DNA of 64,000 nt from Candidatus Saccharimonadota bacterium (GTDB lineage: Bacteria; Patescibacteriota; Saccharimonadia; Saccharimonadales; Saccharimonadaceae). The stretch lies in NCBI GenBank assembly GCA_946893605.1, contig OX335598.1:310001-374000 (forward strand), read 5' to 3'. Numbering within the stretch: position 1 is the stretch's first letter; each line of letters begins with the position of its first letter. The translations under genes and the position numbers were made by a program. The notes beneath the pieces were generated by a model. That model saw only the letters and a program-made list of their open reading frames with translations, was not told where the DNA came from and searched no databases. Below are positions 1-8,671 of this stretch, piece after piece.

Positions 1-505
1 CTCTCAAATATTGCTGAAACTTAGATTTTGGAATACCATATTCCGAAAATTTTATGGAAGCAAATGTTGATGACTCAGAGAACATCTCACTTGTTATCTC
101 TCCATCGAAATGTTTCTCAAAAACTTCAATTGTCTTACTCAAAACTATAATTGTTTTATTAAGTACATCTCCAGAGATATAGTGAGTAATAATATGCTTT
201 CTCTTCTCACCATCAAATTTTGCTCCCACAATGGTATCATTAGGAACTGGATTCTCTGTTCCTACATTGAAGAAGCCGTTAATACGGTTACTTTTAGCTA
301 CAATTCGATTATAGTATACACTTATCAAAACACCATCAATAATACTGTCCTTCTCCCAATATTTTTTTACTTCTTCTAAGGAAGAATAAAGACGTTTCAA
401 ATGTTCTAGCGTAATTATCGTATCTTTTGGTACGGTAATTGGTCCTCTGCCATTATTTCTCGATTTTGGTTCATTTTTACCGCGTAATGTCAATAATGTA
501 TTCAT
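1..505 (-). CDS. Subtilisin-like (S8) peptidase partner of AAA ATPase, N-terminal part
   Basis: An open frame starts at the ATG at 505 and runs off the window without a stop; 168 residues are visible. It begins MNTLLTLRGKNEP and contains YYNRIVAKSNRI and KHIITHYISGD, a pattern I associate with the N-terminal region of S8 (subtilase) proteins encoded directly after an AAA ATPase. The Asp/His/Ser triad lies outside the window, so the peptidase call rests on N-terminal resemblance and gene order. The start is one base after the TGA of the upstream ATPase (TGA-C-ATG), so translation is probably coupled. Substrate and role cannot be read from the sequence. Confidence in the frame is high, in the family moderate. 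Confidence 0.6.
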   Translation of the reverse strand, partial: MNTLLTLRGKNEPKSRNNGRGPITVPKDTIITLEHLKRLYSSLEEVKKYWEKDSIIDGVLISVYYNRIVAKSNRINGFFNVGTENPVPNDTIVGAKFDGEKRKHIITHYISGDVLNKTIIVLSKTIEVFEKHFDGEITSEMFSESSTFASIKFSEYGIPKSKFQQYLR

Positions 506-506
506 G

Positions 507-1536
507 TCAATTCTCGCTTAATTCTCGTGAGACACTGCTTTTAGAAATACCTGTTAAAATCGCGATTTCTCGAACAGTAAAACCAAGCTTTGATAATTTA
601 GGAATAGATAAATTCCTTCCATTATGCAAGCTCCTTAATAAACGTTTTTGATAGTCATGTGGATATGTCGGATCACTAAATGCCAGTGAAGTTCTTATTA
701 AATTCCTCAAGTCGCCAGGATTCGGTATAATCTCAGAGCTATAAATAATTTTCTTAAATAACTTCAGATCTCTTGCTACATTTTTGAATTGTTTCAATAA
801 CTCCGTCAAAATAACCACAGCAACTTCAACCTTGTCATCATCAGAATAGCGATCGAAATCAATTATAGCGTCGAATCTTTAGTAACTGCTTTATCAAGAT
901 TTTCAAAAGATTCGTTGTGGCAATGAGTATAATCTCTGGAGATAATCTATCTAACTCTTTTAAAAGCAGAAGTTACTCTCCCCATTTCTCTTAAATCATT
1001 CTGATTAACCCTATCCAATACGATAGAATCAATTTCATCAAAAAGGATGATATAATTTTGCTTAAAAGGCAAATGATTGATTTCATTAAAAGAGCTGCTA
1101 AATTTTTAACTGTCTGTCCTAGTTTACTATCAACTAGGTGACTAAAATCTACCACAAGTAATTCTTTGTCAATAAGTCTAGTCACCTGCTTCACACTTTC
1201 AGTTTTTTCAGTACCTGGTGCCCCTACAAATAAGAATTTATTTATTCCAATGTGATGATTAACAGCGTTTATTATTCCTTTTAAGTCATTCATAATGGGA
1301 AGTGGCAATGGAAGAGGACTAATATCTAATTTAACAGGAGTCAAATACTCACTTATATTCTCTATTTGTGGTACTAATCTATCACTTTGAGATATCATCC
1401 CCATAATATATTGTGCTAATTGTGCATCTCCATGTTTATCAAAATTTCGAGCAATAGCTATGCTTTGATTTCTGAATTCTGTCTCTTTGCTCTCATAATG
1501 ATACTTTATTAAATCAAGAACATCTGATTTTTTCAT
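507..1536 (-). CDS. AAA-family ATPase with C-terminal helix-turn-helix, frameshifted
   Basis: About 345 residues when repaired. The start ATG at 1536 follows AAGGAGG. The Walker A segment reads GAPGTEKT (Lys-Thr kept, the usual third Gly replaced by Glu). The Walker B segment YIILFDEIDSIV appears only after a frame change near 1085-1095, and IATTN follows a second change near 957-965. Further one-base changes near 905-911 and 875-881 are needed to reach the C-terminal frame. The last 30 residues (FTVREIAILTGISKSSVSR) look like a helix-turn-helix. Gene order ATPase then subtilase is a recurring pair in bacteria. The C-terminal HTH suggests it may regulate its own promoter, which carries two identical 11-bp sites. 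Four indels in a non-essential accessory gene could mean a pseudogene, but similar indels break essential genes here. Confidence 0.65.
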
Positions 1537-1560
1537 GACTCAATCCTCCTTCTATAAAAA

Positions 1561-1604
1561 ATGATACTACGCCTTTGGGACAAAGTCAATTTTTTTGGGA
1601 CAAA
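1561..1604 (-). promoter_or_regulatory. Promoter with two identical operator-like sites for the ATPase/subtilase pair
   Basis: On the minus strand TTGACT (1584-1589), a 17-bp spacer and TATCAT (1561-1566) form a promoter. Two exact copies of TTTGTCCCAAA, at 1594-1604 and 1574-1584, lie 20 bp apart (about two helical turns); one is just upstream of the -35 and the other overlaps its edge and the spacer. That placement fits a repressor site. Confidence 0.6.
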
Positions 1605-1639
1605 TTATAAATAAAACCTAGAAAAATATTATTCTTTAA

Positions 1640-1764
1640 TCTCTCTATCCCGCCAGGAAGATCCCATAAATCACTTCTCTCTTGAACGAACAATAGCTTG
1701 CCTGAAGAATCACACACCAATCCCTTGACTACTACTCGATATGCTGATTTATGTCTTTTAGCAT
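1640..1764 (-). pseudogene. Truncated Nudix hydrolase remnant
   Basis: Reading from the ATG at 1764 with one base restored after the start codon, the frame encodes AYRVVVKGLVCD, LLFVQERS and WDLPGGIE. This is the N-terminal strand region of a Nudix hydrolase up to the first residues of the Nudix box (GG-IE). The similarity then stops abruptly near 1640, before the catalytic REx2EE part, and the ATPase promoter region begins about 40 bp further on. I infer a gene cut by the arrival of the ATPase/subtilase module. Alternatively it is an old deletion. Confidence 0.55.
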
Positions 1765-1789
1765 GTCAATCCTTGTATAATAAAAAGCT

Positions 1790-1825
1790 TACCATAAAAA
1801 TAAACGCCCTGCAATGAGGACGTTT
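1790..1825 (-). terminator. Terminator of the S10/spc operon after rpsH
   Basis: On the minus strand a 9-bp stem (1817-1825 with 1802-1810, one G-U pair) with a 6-nt loop is followed by ATTTTTATGG. It lies 19 bp after the rpsH stop, so the ribosomal operon ends here. Confidence 0.75.
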
Positions 1826-1843
1826 ATTTGATTTGCGTGAGGC

Positions 1844-2245
1844 TTAGTAAACCTTCAACAACAATTCGCCACCAAGTTTAGCCTTAGCTGCTTCAGCGCC
1901 AGTCATGACACCTTTTGATGTTGAGATGAGTACCAAACCGCGACCACTCTTTACCTTCGGAATCTCGCTAGCACCGACGTAAACGCGACGACCAGGTTTT
2001 GAGATGCGGGTAATTTCATTGATGGTGCTGTTAGTTCCTTTTTCATTGATAGTAACTACCAACACGCCACGAGGTTTAGCATCTTCCAGTTTGACATCTG
2101 CCAAGTAGCCGTTTTTGACCAATTGCTCAGCGATGACTTTCTTCATCTTGCTAGACGGAACACGAACTTCCGTTTTGCCAACCAATTTCGCATTGCGGAT
2201 GCGAGTCAGAAGGTCGGCGATTGGGTCTGTAGTTTGCATAGACAT
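1844..2245 (-). CDS. rpsH: Ribosomal protein uS8
   Basis: 133 residues beginning MSMQTTDPIADLLTRIRNA and ending with the uS8 C-terminal block GLVLISTSKGVMT then GGELLLKVY. It binds the central domain of 16S rRNA in the small subunit. The ATG at 2245 is preceded by AGGAGATTAGAAT. It is the last gene of the operon here; in most bacteria rplF, rplR and rpsE follow, but here a terminator does. Length and frame are intact. Confidence 0.97.
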   Translation of the reverse strand: MSMQTTDPIADLLTRIRNAKLVGKTEVRVPSSKMKKVIAEQLVKNGYLADVKLEDAKPRGVLVVTINEKGTNSTINEITRISKPGRRVYVGASEIPKVKSGRGLVLISTSKGVMTGAEAAKAKLGGELLLKVY

Positions 2246-2265
2246 ATTCTAATCTCCTTTCCTTC

Positions 2266-2535
2266 TTACCAACTACTCTTTGTTACGCCTGGGATTTCAC
2301 CCTTGGCTGCTTTTTCGCGGAAATTGATACGGCTCAAGCCGAACTGACGCATGTAGCCGCGTGGGCGGCCAGAGATGCTATCACGGTTCTTGTACCTGGT
2401 TGGGCTAGAATTGCGAGGCAACTTCTGCAAACCATCGAGGTCGCCAAGTTCTTTCAACTCAGCGCGCTTCGCTGCAAACTTGGCAATCATCTTCATACGC
2501 TTCTTATCACGAGCGACCATTGATTTCTTAGCCAT
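2266..2535 (-). CDS. rpsN: Ribosomal protein uS14, zinc-free form
   Basis: 89 residues with the signature [18 protein letters not shown]. There is no CxxC pair, so this is the longer zinc-independent (C-minus) form of uS14. Its ATG overlaps the last base of the rplE stop (TAATG) and is preceded by AAAGGAGG inside rplE, so the two are translationally coupled. Confidence 0.96.
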   Translation of the reverse strand: MAKKSMVARDKKRMKMIAKFAAKRAELKELGDLDGLQKLPRNSSPTRYKNRDSISGRPRGYMRQFGLSRINFREKAAKGEIPGVTKSSW

Positions 2536-3118
2536 TACTTGACGCCTCCTTTCTTCTCGAACGGCATGCCGAATTTTTCTAGCAACGCCTTAGAAGCTTC
2601 CTTGTTGCCGTTCTTGATAACAAATGTAATCTGCAAACCGTGCAAAACCTGAGTTTCCTCAAATGTCAATTCTGGGAAAATCGACTGCTCGGTGATGCCG
2701 AGATTGTAATTGCCACCTTTATCGAACTTTAAGCCAACGCCGTGAAGTCACGAACACGAGGCAAAGCAACGTTAATCAAACGATCCATGAACTCGTACAT
2801 ACGAGCGCCGCGCAAAGTTACGCTAACACCAATTGGCGCGCCCATACCTTTACGAATGCTAAATGTCGCGATTGATTTTTTGGCTCGTCGAGCCACTGGT
2901 GCTTGACCTGTAATTTTCTCGACAGTGTTTTTGACAATTTCGAAATGACGCTTGTCATCTTTCTTTTTGCCGGTACCAACGCTCACGACGATCTTTTCCA
3001 AAGCTGGCACTTCATGCACGTTCTTTAGATTCAATTCGGCTTGTAGTTCCTTAAGGTAAGTTCCTTGATACAAGGCTTTCAAGCGAGGAGCTGGCACGAC
3101 AGTTTTCTTTTCTGCCAT
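2535..3118 (-). CDS. rplE: Ribosomal protein uL5, one-base frameshift
   Basis: The N-terminal 128 residues ([40 protein letters not shown]) are read to 2729, where the frame hits a stop. The C-terminal part ([20 protein letters not shown] through [13 protein letters not shown]) continues in another frame to 2535. The locus is 584 nt, one short of 195 codons, so a single base is missing near 2740-2748 in the segment for RVRDF-x-GVGL. uL5 binds 5S rRNA and is essential, so a sequence error is the likely explanation. Start ATG 3118 overlaps the rplX stop. Confidence 0.93.
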
Positions 3119-3438
3119 TATTTAATCTCCTTATTTTTTGCTTGACGAGCAACACGAGTTTTGCCGCCGTCAGCATTCTTTACTAAACCAACCCGACTGG
3201 TTTTGCCTGATTTCTCATCAACAACCAGAGCGACTTTACTGATATCCATTGGTACGTGAATATCTTTTTTGCCGCCTTTTGGATTGTACTGGCTTGGCTT
3301 AACGTGGCGATGTCCAACGCCGACACCTTCGACCAAAACAGTTTGGTCTTTTGTGTTAACTTTTAGAACTTTACCAGTTGTGCCTTTATTTTTACCAGCA
3401 ATAATTTTTACGGTATCGCCTTTATGAATTCGAGCCAT
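3118..3438 (-). CDS. rplX: Ribosomal protein uL24
   Basis: 106 residues with the KOW motif near the start (IHKGDTVKIIAGKNKGTTGKV) and the conserved VEGVGVGHRHVKPSQ segment. It is an assembly initiator of the large subunit. It overlaps rplN upstream and rplE downstream by single bases. The lysine-rich tail is typical. Confidence 0.96.
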   Translation of the reverse strand: MARIHKGDTVKIIAGKNKGTTGKVLKVNTKDQTVLVEGVGVGHRHVKPSQYNPKGGKKDIHVPMDISKVALVVDEKSGKTSRVGLVKNADGGKTRVARQAKNKEIK

Positions 3439-3806
3439 TAGAGTACCTCCGGAGCTAAGCTGACGATCTTCATGTAGCCCATATCGCGAAGTTCGCGTGG
3501 AACTGGACCGAAGACACGAGTAGCTTTTGGCTGCTTGTCATCGTTGATAATCACTACGGCATTGTCGTCAAAACAGATTGTTGAGCCGTCTTTGCGATGA
3601 ATTTGATCGCGAGTACGGACAACTACAGCCTTAACAACAGATTTTTTCTTAACGTTACCGGTTGGGCTAGCGTCTTTTACCGAGCAGACGATTACGTCGC
3701 CAACGCGAGCGTAACGGCGTCGTGTACCGCCAAGAACGCGAATACACAAAACTTCCCTAGCGCCTGAGTTGTCGGCTACCTTAAGGCGAGATTCTTGTTG
3801 GATCAT
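3438..3806 (-). CDS. rplN: Ribosomal protein uL14
   Basis: 122 residues, full length. It starts [19 protein letters not shown] and carries the uL14 signature region ([17 protein letters not shown]) and a GPVPRELR-type C-terminal block. Its start overlaps the rpsQ stop by 4 bp (ATGA). Confidence 0.97.
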   Translation of the reverse strand: MIQQESRLKVADNSGAREVLCIRVLGGTRRRYARVGDVIVCSVKDASPTGNVKKKSVVKAVVVRTRDQIHRKDGSTICFDDNAVVIINDDKQPKATRVFGPVPRELRDMGYMKIVSLAPEVL

Positions 3807-4114
3807 TTGTCGTCCTCCTTAGCCTCTTCCTTAGTTTCGCCAGAAACTTCGTCCTTTAGTTTGATAGAACCGCGAGACTTTTCAATCACCTTAACTAGAG
3901 TGAAACTCTTAGTCTTGGAAATTGGGTGAGTCTCTTCGATCTGCACCTTGTCGCCTTCACCTGCTTCGTTGGTTTCATCGTGAGCAGTGTATTTGCGAGT
4001 CACGGTGTACTGCTTGCCGTATAGCGGATGCGTTTCGCGGCTAGTGACCGTCACAGTGATAGTCTTGTCGCGCTTGGCACTCGTTACGACGCCAATCAAT
4101 GTTCGTCGGGCCAT
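3803..4114 (-). CDS. rpsQ: Ribosomal protein uS17
   Basis: 103 residues; the first 80 match uS17 ([20 protein letters not shown], then KYTAHDE and [18 protein letters not shown]). The last 20 residues form an acidic and lysine-rich tail not found in the short E. coli protein. It binds the 5' domain of 16S rRNA. It overlaps rpmC and rplN. Confidence 0.95.
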   Translation of the reverse strand: MARRTLIGVVTSAKRDKTITVTVTSRETHPLYGKQYTVTRKYTAHDETNEAGEGDKVQIEETHPISKTKSFTLVKVIEKSRGSIKLKDEVSGETKEEAKEDDK

Positions 4115-4323
4115 TACTTGCTCTCCTTTGTGTTATTAATTTGTGTCAGCAGGCGCGCAATTTCCTTTCGGAGTGAACGCAACGCTTTTGGATTAACTAA
4201 TTCGCCAGCAGCGTGAGAACGTTTTGCCTGAAGTAAGTCGTTTCGCTTTTCAGCCAATTCCTTCTTCAAGTCGTCAATAGTCTTAACAACTGCTGCTTTA
4301 ACAGTTTTCTTCGCTTCAGCCAT
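4114..4323 (-). CDS. rpmC: Ribosomal protein uL29
   Basis: 69 residues. The uL29 helical hairpin (TIDDLKKELAEKRNDLLQA then NPKALRSLRKEIARLLTQIN) follows an Ala/Lys/Val N-terminal extension of about 14 residues. It sits near the polypeptide exit tunnel. Its position between rplP and rpsQ is the canonical S10-operon order. Confidence 0.94.
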   Translation of the reverse strand: MAEAKKTVKAAVVKTIDDLKKELAEKRNDLLQAKRSHAAGELVNPKALRSLRKEIARLLTQINNTKESK

Positions 4324-4735
4324 TTATGCGTCCTCCCGCTTGATGAACTTACATTTGACTGGCAATTTGTGGCTAGCCAGACGCATTGCTTCGCGAGCAA
4401 CTTCCTCTGAAACGCCCTGCATTTCAAACAGAACAGTACCAGCCTTTACCTTAGCAACGAAGAACTCTGGGTTACCTTTACCACCACCCATCTTCAAGCC
4501 AAGTGGCTTTCGGGTAACTGGAGTGTGAGGGAAGATTCGAATCCAAATCTTACCACCACGCTTAATGTAACGAGTCATCGCCTGACGAGCAGACTCGATT
4601 TGGCGGGAGTTGATGCGCTCATTTGATTGTGATTGCAATGCAAAGTCGCCGAACGCGATGTAATTACCACGAGTTGCTTGACCGCGGTTTTCCAACACGC
4701 ACTTTGCGGTGCTTAGTTTTCTTTGGTAACAGCAT
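4324..4735 (-). CDS. rplP: Ribosomal protein uL16, frameshifted near its start
   Basis: The true start is ATG 4735, adjacent to the rpsC stop (TAAATG), giving [17 protein letters not shown] shift in the run GGAAAACC (about 4686-4695) changes frame. The rest ([49 protein letters not shown]) is intact to 4324. The locus is 412 nt: restoring two A's in the run gives 414 nt and 137 residues, the normal uL16 length. uL16 organises the A-site and is essential, so this is most likely a sequence error. Confidence 0.93.
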
Positions 4736-5371
4736 TTAGCGACTCCTTTCTCCCTTATAAATCCACACTTTCACGCCAATGATACCAGCTGGTGTCTGAG
4801 CGCGAGCACAGTGGAAGTCAATATCAGCGCGCAAGGTATGTAGAGGCACTGAGCCTTCGATTACCTTTTCGCGACGTGCCATTTCAGCGCCGTTCAAACG
4901 ACCAGCCACCTCAATACGAATACCTTTAGCGCCAGCATTCATGGTGTTTTGTGCGGTCATTTTAGTTGCACGGCGGAAGTTAATTCGGCGCTCCAATTGG
5001 CGAGCGATATTCTCAGCTACCAATTTGGCTGCCAATTCTGGACGACGAACTTCTTCAATGTTGATACGAACTGGCTGACCAGCAATCTTCTCAACTTGCT
5101 TCTTCAATTCGTTCACGCCAGCACCGCCGCGACCGATAACAACACCAGCTTTTGCTGTGTGAATTGTAATCGTGATCAAGTTAGCGCTACGCTCAATCTC
5201 AATGCGATTGATAGTTGGGCGTGAGGCAAATTTCTTTTCAATCAACTCGCGGATTTCGTGATCCTGACGAATCGCCTCTGCAAACTCTTTTTTATTGGCC
5301 GTAAACCAACGAGAGCTCCAGTTCTTATTGACCTGTAGGCGGAAGTTGATTGGATTCACTTTTTGACCCAT
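4736..5371 (-). CDS. rpsC: Ribosomal protein uS3
   Basis: 211 residues, intact. It has the N-terminal [13 protein letters not shown], the KH-domain GxxG region ([19 protein letters not shown]) and the C-terminal block [20 protein letters not shown]. It lies at the mRNA entry site of the 30S subunit. It directly abuts rplV and rplP. Confidence 0.97.
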   Translation of the reverse strand: MGQKVNPINFRLQVNKNWSSRWFTANKKEFAEAIRQDHEIRELIEKKFASRPTINRIEIERSANLITITIHTAKAGVVIGRGGAGVNELKKQVEKIAGQPVRINIEEVRRPELAAKLVAENIARQLERRINFRRATKMTAQNTMNAGAKGIRIEVAGRLNGAEMARREKVIEGSVPLHTLRADIDFHCARAQTPAGIIGVKVWIYKGERSR

Positions 5372-5830
5372 TTACTTCTCCTCCTTTTTTGCTGCCGGTT
5401 TAGCGGCTTTTTTAGCTGCAGGCTTAGCAGTTTTTGCTTCCGCCTTAGCTTCGGCCTTTTTTGCAGGCGCTTTCTTTGGCTTTTCTGTACCAGTTACTTC
5501 AACTAAAATATTTGAAGTCTTTTTCTGGAATGGCAAAGCGCGGCCCTTCGATGCAGGCTTAAAGCGGCGCAAACGTGTACCAGTAGTAACGCTCAAAGTT
5601 GTAATTACCAAACTTTTAGCGTCCAAGCCGTGGTTGTTGATAGCATTTGCCTTAGCGCTTTCGATAGCCTTCTTAACTGGGCTAGCAGCGCGCTTTGGAA
5701 CGTGCTCTAAGATAACTAGCGCATCAGCTACAGTACGACCTCGTACCAATGCAGCAACCAAGCTAACCTTGCGTGGCGCCTGGTCAACGCCTTTTGCGTA
5801 AGCGCGAACAGTATAAGTTGTATCAGCCAT
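5372..5830 (-). CDS. rplV: Ribosomal protein uL22 with Ala/Lys tail
   Basis: 152 residues. The first ~112 are uL22 (RKVSLVAALVRGRTVADAL, SAKANAINNHGLD, LRRFKPASKGRALPFQKK). The remaining ~40 residues are a low-complexity Ala/Lys/Glu/Pro tail in repeats such as KKAEAKAEAK and KPAAKK, absent from typical uL22. The globular part lines the exit tunnel; the tail is probably solvent exposed. Confidence 0.96.
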   Translation of the reverse strand: MADTTYTVRAYAKGVDQAPRKVSLVAALVRGRTVADALVILEHVPKRAASPVKKAIESAKANAINNHGLDAKSLVITTLSVTTGTRLRRFKPASKGRALPFQKKTSNILVEVTGTEKPKKAPAKKAEAKAEAKTAKPAAKKAAKPAAKKEEK

Positions 5831-5832
5831 GA

Positions 5833-6099
5833 TTACTTCTTATCCTTTCCGCCGTGCTTACGGAACTTACGAGTTGGACTAAACTCACCGAGTTTGTGAC
5901 CAACCATGTTTTCGGTAATTAGCACAGGGACGTGCACCCTACCGTTGTGAACAGCAATCGTTCGACCAACCATTTCTGGGGTGATAGTCGAAGCGCGCGC
6001 CCACGTTTTGATAACGGTTCGATCGTCAAGGCTAAGAGCAGCAATTTTCTTTGCTAGCTTTACATCGACGAATGGACCTTTCTTTAATGAACGACTCAT
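5833..6099 (-). CDS. rpsS: Ribosomal protein uS19
   Basis: 88 residues, full length: [18 protein letters not shown], then [18 protein letters not shown] and [17 protein letters not shown], the uS19 signature. It contacts the 30S head. Frame intact. Confidence 0.97.
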   Translation of the reverse strand: MSRSLKKGPFVDVKLAKKIAALSLDDRTVIKTWARASTITPEMVGRTIAVHNGRVHVPVLITENMVGHKLGEFSPTRKFRKHGGKDKK

Positions 6100-6105
6100 C
6101 GTGAT

Positions 6106-6945
6106 TTACCTCTTCCTCTTCGCGTCGTGACGCGTGCGTACGATTAATTTATTCGAGCCTTTACGGCGACGAGTTCGATAACCTAATGTCAATTGACCCC
6201 AAGGAGTACGTGGTGCTTTACCAGTACCGTGGCGACCACCGTCACCACCACCATGTGGGTGGTCTGCGGCGTTCATAACGACACCACGAACGGTTGGGCG
6301 AATACCCTTGCGACGCTTGCGACCAGCTGAACCGATCTTAACATTTTGGTGCTGGACATTACCAACTACACCGATAGCAGCGGTAGCTTCCAAACGAACT
6401 TTGCGAACTTCGCCAGATGGCAATTTGATAGTTGCATAGTTGCCTTCTTTTGCCATCAACTGAGCTTTAGCACCGGCAGCGCGTACCATTTGTGCACCCT
6501 TACCAGCTGTCAACTCAATAGCGTAAATCATCGTACCAACAGGAATAACTGACAATGGCAAGCGGTTTGAAGCCTCAATTGGAGCTTCTTCGCCGGTTCG
6601 GATAGTTTTACCCTTAACCATTGATGTGTCAGCTAGGATGTAGTGGTACAAATTGTACTGATCCTTAACTCGAGCAATACGAGCTGAGCGGTTTGGATCG
6701 TATTCGATTTCTTCAATCGTCAAGGTCAAGCCTGCTGGCAAATTGTGGTTCACCAAGCGGTAGTGACGACGAACGCCGCCTCCGCGATGACGAACAGTAA
6801 TTCGACCTTGGTTGTTGCGACCGGCATTTTGCTTTTTAGCTTTAATCAGACTTTTAAGAGGTTTTCTTGTTGTAATGTCTGACAAATCCTGACTCGTCAT
6901 GCCGCGACGAGCAGGAGTGGTTGGATTGTAAGCTTTCACTGGCAT
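6106..6945 (-). CDS. rplB: Ribosomal protein uL2
   Basis: 279 residues, full length. It has the RNA-binding OB/SH3 domains (GRITVRHRGGGVRRHYRL, YDPNRSARIARV) and the peptidyl-transferase-proximal motif MNAADHPHGGGDGG with TPWGQLTLGYRTRRR at the C-terminus. The start overlaps the rplW stop. Confidence 0.98.
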   Translation of the reverse strand: MPVKAYNPTTPARRGMTSQDLSDITTRKPLKSLIKAKKQNAGRNNQGRITVRHRGGGVRRHYRLVNHNLPAGLTLTIEEIEYDPNRSARIARVKDQYNLYHYILADTSMVKGKTIRTGEEAPIEASNRLPLSVIPVGTMIYAIELTAGKGAQMVRAAGAKAQLMAKEGNYATIKLPSGEVRKVRLEATAAIGVVGNVQHQNVKIGSAGRKRRKGIRPTVRGVVMNAADHPHGGGDGGRHGTGKAPRTPWGQLTLGYRTRRRKGSNKLIVRTRHDAKRKR

Positions 6946-7265
6946 TACTTGGTCTCCTCCATCTGCTGCTCTACTGCGTCAAACACATCGAGCTTATCGC
7001 CTTCTTTCAGCGTCACGTAAGCCTTCTTCCAATCCTTGCGCGTTGTTGTGCCAGGATAACGATTCTTGCCTCGTGAGAAGCGTACAGCCTTGCCGTCTTG
7101 TACTAAGGTTTTAACCTTAACTACAGTAACGCCAAATTGCGCTTCTACAGCTGATTTGATTTCGTTCTTATTCAAGTTAAGTGGAACGCGTAGCACATAT
7201 ACGCCATTAGCGCTCTGTGCGTAGGCCTTTTCACTAACGCGTGGGATAATAATCGTCTGTTTCAT
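6945..7265 (-). CDS. rplW: Ribosomal protein uL23
   Basis: 106 residues with IPRVSEKAYAQS at the start, LNLNKNEIKSAVEAQFGVTV, and the KKAYVTLKEGD C-terminal strand. uL23 is the docking point for trigger factor and SRP at the tunnel exit. Intact, in canonical order between rplD and rplB. Confidence 0.96.
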   Translation of the reverse strand: MKQTIIIPRVSEKAYAQSANGVYVLRVPLNLNKNEIKSAVEAQFGVTVVKVKTLVQDGKAVRFSRGKNRYPGTTTRKDWKKAYVTLKEGDKLDVFDAVEQQMEETK

Positions 7266-7266
7266 A

Positions 7267-7866
7267 TTACGCTTCCTCCTTACCCAACCATGCAGTAATT
7301 ACAGGTAGAGCTTTCGGTGTTATAACGATTGTATCCGCATTCAGAATGTGATAAACGCTTAGATAATTAGCGCGAACCACCAAAACGTTCTGAATATTGT
7401 TTGTAGCACACATAAGTTCTGGCGTCTTCTCATCTACAACGATCAGAACACGACGCTCGAACTTGTTGTCGGCTAAGAACGTTGCGACTTCCTTGGTCTT
7501 GCCAGTGGTCTTAACGTCTTTGATGACAATTTTCTTAGCTTCGTTAGCTACAGTCAAAGCTTGGCGAACTGCCACTTTCTTAGCAGTCTTTGACAATTTT
7601 TTAGTGTAGTTTTCGTTGCCGCGTGGGCCAAATACTACACCACCGCCGCGCCAGATTGGGTTACGGGTTGAACCGAAACGTGCTCGACCAGTTCCCTTTT
7701 GCTTCCATGGTTTTTTACCACCACCAGAAACTTCGCCGCGCTGCTTGGTTGTAGCGCTAGCTAGGCGTGCGTTTGCCAAGTAGCTGTCATATGCCAATTT
7801 CAACAATTCGTGATTTGGCACTTCCACAGCAAAAATGTCTTTAGGAAGTTTGGTTGAATCTGCCAT
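7267..7866 (-). CDS. rplD: Ribosomal protein uL4
   Basis: 199 residues. The tunnel-lining loop (GGGKKPWKQKGTGRARFGST, NPIWRGGGVVFGP) is present. In E. coli uL4 also represses its own operon by binding the leader; whether that happens here is unknown, but the operon has a leader of about 140 nt. One-base overlap with rplC. Confidence 0.96.
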   Translation of the reverse strand: MADSTKLPKDIFAVEVPNHELLKLAYDSYLANARLASATTKQRGEVSGGGKKPWKQKGTGRARFGSTRNPIWRGGGVVFGPRGNENYTKKLSKTAKKVAVRQALTVANEAKKIVIKDVKTTGKTKEVATFLADNKFERRVLIVVDEKTPELMCATNNIQNVLVVRANYLSVYHILNADTIVITPKALPVITAWLGKEEA

Positions 7867-8480
7867 TACTTGTTACCTCCTAAAATAATCAGCCCCTTTC
7901 GTGGTCCAGGAACAGCGCCCTTAACCCCGATTAGATTGGTCTCTGGATCAACATATGCCACTTCCAAGTTCTTAACAGTAACACGCTCGTGACCCATGTG
8001 GCCAGCCATCGTCTTACCCTTGAAAACTTTTTGTGGATACATCGAGCCAATTGAACCTGGCTTACGAGTATTACCTTTACCACCGTGCGTCTTACGATGA
8101 CGCTTAAAGTTGTGGCGTTTAATGGTTCCAGCGAAACCTTTACCTTTGCTGGTTCCGGTTGCATCGACAAAATCGCCGACTTCAAACGCGGAAACATTAA
8201 TTTCACTGCCAACTTTCAGATCCTCTGGAATCTGGTCGACACGGAATTCCCGAATATGTTTCGGGGTCACTTGGGCTGGCTTAACGTGTCCAGCCACGGC
8301 CTTGCTCAGGTTCTTACCCTCTCCAAAAGCTACCTGTACCGCATTGTAACCGTCGGTTTCGACAGTCTTCACCTGAGTAACGGTGACAGGGCCGGCTTGG
8401 ATCAGCGTTACCGGAATGGCTTTGCCGTCTTCAGCCAAGAGCTGGGTCATACCAAGTTTGGTACCGAGAAGTGTTTTCAC
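7866..8480 (-). CDS. rplC: Ribosomal protein uL3
   Basis: 204 residues starting at GTG 8480 behind GTGAGGAAAA: MKTLLGTKLGMTQLLAEDG. The long loop reaching the peptidyl-transferase centre (HGGKGNTRKPGSIGSMYPQK, VFKGKTMAGHMGHERVTVKN) is intact. It is the first gene of the operon transcribed from the promoter at 8628-8657. Confidence 0.97.
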   Translation of the reverse strand: MKTLLGTKLGMTQLLAEDGKAIPVTLIQAGPVTVTQVKTVETDGYNAVQVAFGEGKNLSKAVAGHVKPAQVTPKHIREFRVDQIPEDLKVGSEINVSAFEVGDFVDATGTSKGKGFAGTIKRHNFKRHRKTHGGKGNTRKPGSIGSMYPQKVFKGKTMAGHMGHERVTVKNLEVAYVDPETNLIGVKGAVPGPRKGLIILGGNK

Positions 8481-8627
8481 TTTTCCTCACTCCCACTTAA
8501 ATACTCCTGATGACGTGCGGTTTCTGGATTCTGAGAGAACGTTAAATGCAAACATCCGCTCATAACCAGACCTGCTCATTCATCAAGGAGAACAGTTGAT
8601 ATTACGCGTAATAGAAATTACTTTCTC

Positions 8628-8657
8628 ACTATAGCACGTTATGCACGTTATTGTCAA
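8628..8657 (-). promoter_or_regulatory. Promoter of the S10/spc ribosomal operon
   Basis: TTGACA (8652-8657), an 18-bp spacer and TATAGT (8628-8633) with an extended TGC element form a strong sigma-A type promoter. Transcription should start near 8621, giving a leader of about 140 nt before rplC (8481-8621), which could hold an autoregulatory structure. Confidence 0.85.
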
Positions 8658-8671
8658 CAAAGACGCATACA

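Noticed and set aside
110-379. An 89-codon plus-strand frame near the left edge
   Set aside because: The minus strand here is the long open N-terminal frame of the subtilase partner with recognisable sequence; the plus frame is its shadow.
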